Shown piece after piece: positions 62,020-64,000 of a stretch of DNA of 64,000 nt. Source of the stretch: Stenotrophomonas sp. 57 (GTDB lineage: Bacteria; Pseudomonadota; Gammaproteobacteria; Xanthomonadales; Xanthomonadaceae). The stretch lies in NCBI RefSeq assembly GCF_030291075.1, contig NZ_CP127407.1, positions 3,842,001 through 3,906,000 of the forward strand. Direction: 5' to 3'. The notes under the pieces were generated by a model. That model was not told the origin of the DNA, ran no database searches, and saw only the letters and a list, made by a program, of their open reading frames with translations. A program made the translations under genes and the position numbers. The stretch's first letter is position 1. Each line of letters begins with the position of its first letter.

Positions 62020-63554
62020 GCCTGCCGCCTCCCCTGCCTGCACCGTCGCCTGCCGGTGGCGAGGATCAACGTCTGCACCCGTGGTCGTGGCTGTTCGTGC
62101 TGCTGATGCAGCTGCGCCATTACTTCCTGCCACTGGTCGCGCTGCTGGTGTTCGGCCAGCGCGGCGACCGCGACCCGATGTGGGCGCAGTTGATCCCGCT
62201 GACCGCAATCGCGGCGCTGGTGCTGGTATCGGTGCTGCAGTACCTCAGCTACCGTTACCGCATCGGCCGTGATGCGATCACCGTGCGCAGCGGCCTGCTG
62301 GCGCGCAACCGTCGCGAGATCCCGTTCGCCCGCATCCACAACGTCGAGGTGCGGCAGAACCCGCTGCACCGCCTGTTCGGCGTGGCCGAGCTGCGCCTGG
62401 AATCGGCCGGCGGTGTGCGCCCTGAAGCGGAGATGCGGGTGCTGAAGCTGGACCAGGCGCTGGCACTGGAACGGCTGGTCCGCCAGCGAGGGCAGGCGCC
62501 GCACGCCGACGACGCGGTGGATGCGCCGCCCATTGCCGATGTCGACAGCGAACACGTGCTGCTGCGCCTGTCCAGCTGGGACGTGGTGCGCATGGGCCTG
62601 TTGTCCAACCGTGGCTGGGCGCTGGCGATCGCCGCCTTCGGCGTGTTGTTCCAGACCGTGCCGCGGCCGGTGATGGATGACGCCCTCCAGCGCGGTGGCC
62701 GCGAAATCTTCGGCTATGCCAGCAATCTGCACCCGGGCGTGACTGGCGGCGCCCTGCTGCTGGCCGCGGCGCTGTTGCTGGGCTGGCTGGCGCTGCGCGC
62801 ACTGTCGGTGGTGCTGACCCTGCTGCGCTATCACGGCTTCACCCTGAGCGAACAGGAGCGCCGCCTGACGGTGTCGGCCGGCCTGCTCAGCCGGACCCGC
62901 AGCAGCGTGGCGCGCCGCCGCATCCAGGCCTGGACGCTGCGCGAAGGCACCCTGCAGCGCTGGTTCGGCCTGCGCCAGCTACGCATCGACAGCGCCGCCG
63001 GTGGTCCATCGCGCGATGAGGATCGTGCCCTGCGCGAACTGGCCCCGCTGGCAACCCGGGAGCACTGCGAACAGCTGGTGCAGCACCTGCTCCCACAGCT
63101 GCACTGGCCCCCGGCGCAGTGGCAGGCCGTTCCGCAGCGCGGCTGGTGGCGGCTGTGCCTGGGCGTACTGCTGCTGGTGCCAGTGCTGGCTGCAGCCGCG
63201 TATTGGCGATGGGGGACGTGGGGCTTGATCGTGCTGGCATGGCTGCCGGTGGCGTTGTGGGTCGCATACCAGCAGATGGCGCGCATGGGCTGGTATCTGG
63301 ATGCGCACTATGTGGCGGTGCGTGGCGGCTGGTGGAAGCGCTGGTGGCGCTGGGCCGAACTGGACAAGGTGCAGGGGCTGCGCCTGCAGCGCTCGCCGCT
63401 GGACAAGCTGCTGGGCACCAGCAGCCTGCAGCTGGATACCGCAGGTGCACATGGCGATGTGGCGCTGACCCTGCACTACCTTCCGCAGGCACAGGCGCAG
63501 CAGCTGATGGAGCAGCTGGCGGCAGCGCTGGCGCGGCGCAAGCTGCGCTGGTGA
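62016..63554 (+). CDS. PH-domain membrane protein, YdbT-like
   Basis: A 512-residue membrane protein with six hydrophobic segments and three bPH2/DUF304 units (VRSGLLARNRREIPFARIHN; VSAGLLSRTRSSVARRRIQA; VRGGWWKRWWRWAELDKVQG). The repeats share the G..(R)R...(I/V)...R(I/V)Q pattern. The GTG start overlaps the ydbS-like stop by four bases, so the two are translated together and likely form one complex. Confidence 0.85.
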   Translation: MSLPPPLPAPSPAGGEDQRLHPWSWLFVLLMQLRHYFLPLVALLVFGQRGDRDPMWAQLIPLTAIAALVLVSVLQYLSYRYRIGRDAITVRSGLLARNRREIPFARIHNVEVRQNPLHRLFGVAELRLESAGGVRPEAEMRVLKLDQALALERLVRQRGQAPHADDAVDAPPIADVDSEHVLLRLSSWDVVRMGLLSNRGWALAIAAFGVLFQTVPRPVMDDALQRGGREIFGYASNLHPGVTGGALLLAAALLLGWLALRALSVVLTLLRYHGFTLSEQERRLTVSAGLLSRTRSSVARRRIQAWTLREGTLQRWFGLRQLRIDSAAGGPSRDEDRALRELAPLATREHCEQLVQHLLPQLHWPPAQWQAVPQRGWWRLCLGVLLLVPVLAAAAYWRWGTWGLIVLAWLPVALWVAYQQMARMGWYLDAHYVAVRGGWWKRWWRWAELDKVQGLRLQRSPLDKLLGTSSLQLDTAGAHGDVALTLHYLPQAQAQQLMEQLAAALARRKLRW

Positions 63555-63560
63555 GGCGGG

Positions 63561-63584
63561 CATCCACGCATGGCGTGGATCTAC
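63561..63584 (-). repeat. GTAG hairpin
   Basis: ATCCACGC/GCGTGGAT hairpin ending in CTAC, the same core as in the repeat near 6543, just after the YdbT-like gene. Confidence 0.7.
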
Positions 63585-63615
63585 CGGACATCACTGCCTG
63601 CGTGGACGCCCGACG

Positions 63616-63691
63616 GTAGAGTCGACTGTCAGTCGACTGGCGCGCGCAGCGCGGGGTTTTCCGCGGCCGATGGAAGTGCAGTCGACCCTAC
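63616..63691. repeat. SMAG/GTAG inverted repeat
   Basis: Starts GTAGAGTCGACTGTCAGTCGACTG and ends GCAGTCGACCCTAC, with an inner CGCGCGCAGCGCG element as in the copy at 17690. It separates the YdbT-like gene from the convergent partial gene. Confidence 0.8.
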
Positions 63692-63741
63692 CCAGCCGGC
63701 GCTACCCGGTGGACGCCACGCAGTAGACCTGTCGCCTTCCG

Positions 63742-64000
63742 TCAACGTCGCGACGGTCCCCAATAGCCCAGATCCTTCCGGATCTGCAGGTCACGCACCC
63801 AGCTGCCGAACGGCTTGCGGCGCAATGCTCCCATTTCGCCAGACAGGAAATCCTCGGTGGTGGTGATCACACGCTCGCTGGACAGGCCATCGCGGTACGG
63901 GTGGATCGCATCGGCATAGCGCACGATCTCCGCCTGCAGCGCGGCGTCAGGATGCAGCGCGCGCTGCAGCATCGCCGGCAGCTGAGTGGCATCGTCGAAG
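63742..64000 (-). CDS. 3' part of an unrecognised gene (runs off the window)
   Basis: The last 85 codons, ending LGYWGPSRR, of a gene whose start lies beyond 64000. IHPYRDGLSSERVITTTEDF recalls the nucleotide-sugar or CDP-polyol end of some glycosyl- or glycerophosphotransferases (the 'Y-x-DG-x-S-x-ERV' pattern), but the piece is too short to name. Confidence 0.6.
   Translation of the reverse strand, partial: FDDATQLPAMLQRALHPDAALQAEIVRYADAIHPYRDGLSSERVITTTEDFLSGEMGALRRKPFGSWVRDLQIRKDLGYWGPSRR

Overview
The window is a high-GC gammaproteobacterial chromosome segment that looks like Stenotrophomonas, most likely the S. maltophilia complex. This rests on protein sequence, on Xanthomonadaceae gene order (algZ-algR-hemC; a full atp operon followed by glmU; adjacent aceF and lpd), and on many intergenic palindromes that begin GTAG and end CTAC, the hallmark of the SMAG/REP repeats described in S. 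maltophilia. I see no rRNA, CRISPR array, insertion sequence or recognisable prophage. One tRNA gene is present.

Layout. 1-6525: an ABC export module (ATPase and two MacB/FtsX-type permeases), a small exported PDZ-like protein, then a sigma-54 response regulator and its histidine kinase, all on the plus strand and closely packed. 6582-16324: on the minus strand, atpI-B-E-F-H-A-G-D-C, glmU and a GNAT acetyltransferase, with a gtrA-like gene facing away from glmU; a strong promoter lies upstream of atpI. 16784-26237: two outer-membrane barrel proteins, the aceF-lpd pyruvate dehydrogenase genes, a deoxyinosine/uracil-type DNA glycosylase, and glpD-glpK for glycerol use. 26416-36147: a metQ-like lipoprotein behind a WYL regulator, two envelope proteins, hemC, the algR-algZ two-component pair, an esterase and opgH. 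36298-42923: a CirA-type siderophore receptor, small proteins, a large chemoreceptor and an epimerase.

43013-56059 is the accessory-like part. It opens with a mosaic of truncated genes containing two head-to-head deletion scars. It then holds a KGG-repeat stress protein, a cysteine-rich exported peptide, a subtilase autotransporter, a GST, a DsbB-like half protein, an H-NS-family protein, DoxX, a Tat-exported serine hydrolase, an internally duplicated protein of unknown function, and a two-gene unit of unknown function next to tRNA-Ile2(CAU).

56203-64000 returns to core genes: tRNA, rpoD, dtd, an LpxL-type acyltransferase, a RibA whose N-terminal domain looks like a decayed RibB, the two PH-domain membrane proteins of the YdbS/YdbT type, and the 3' part of an unrecognised gene.

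The less ordinary signals are the self-contained export/signalling module at the left, the paired deletion scars, an orphan terminator that suggests a small RNA between atpI and an outer-membrane gene, oppositely oriented composite inverted repeats between algR and hemC, and two genes whose stop codon is the TAG of a GTAG repeat.
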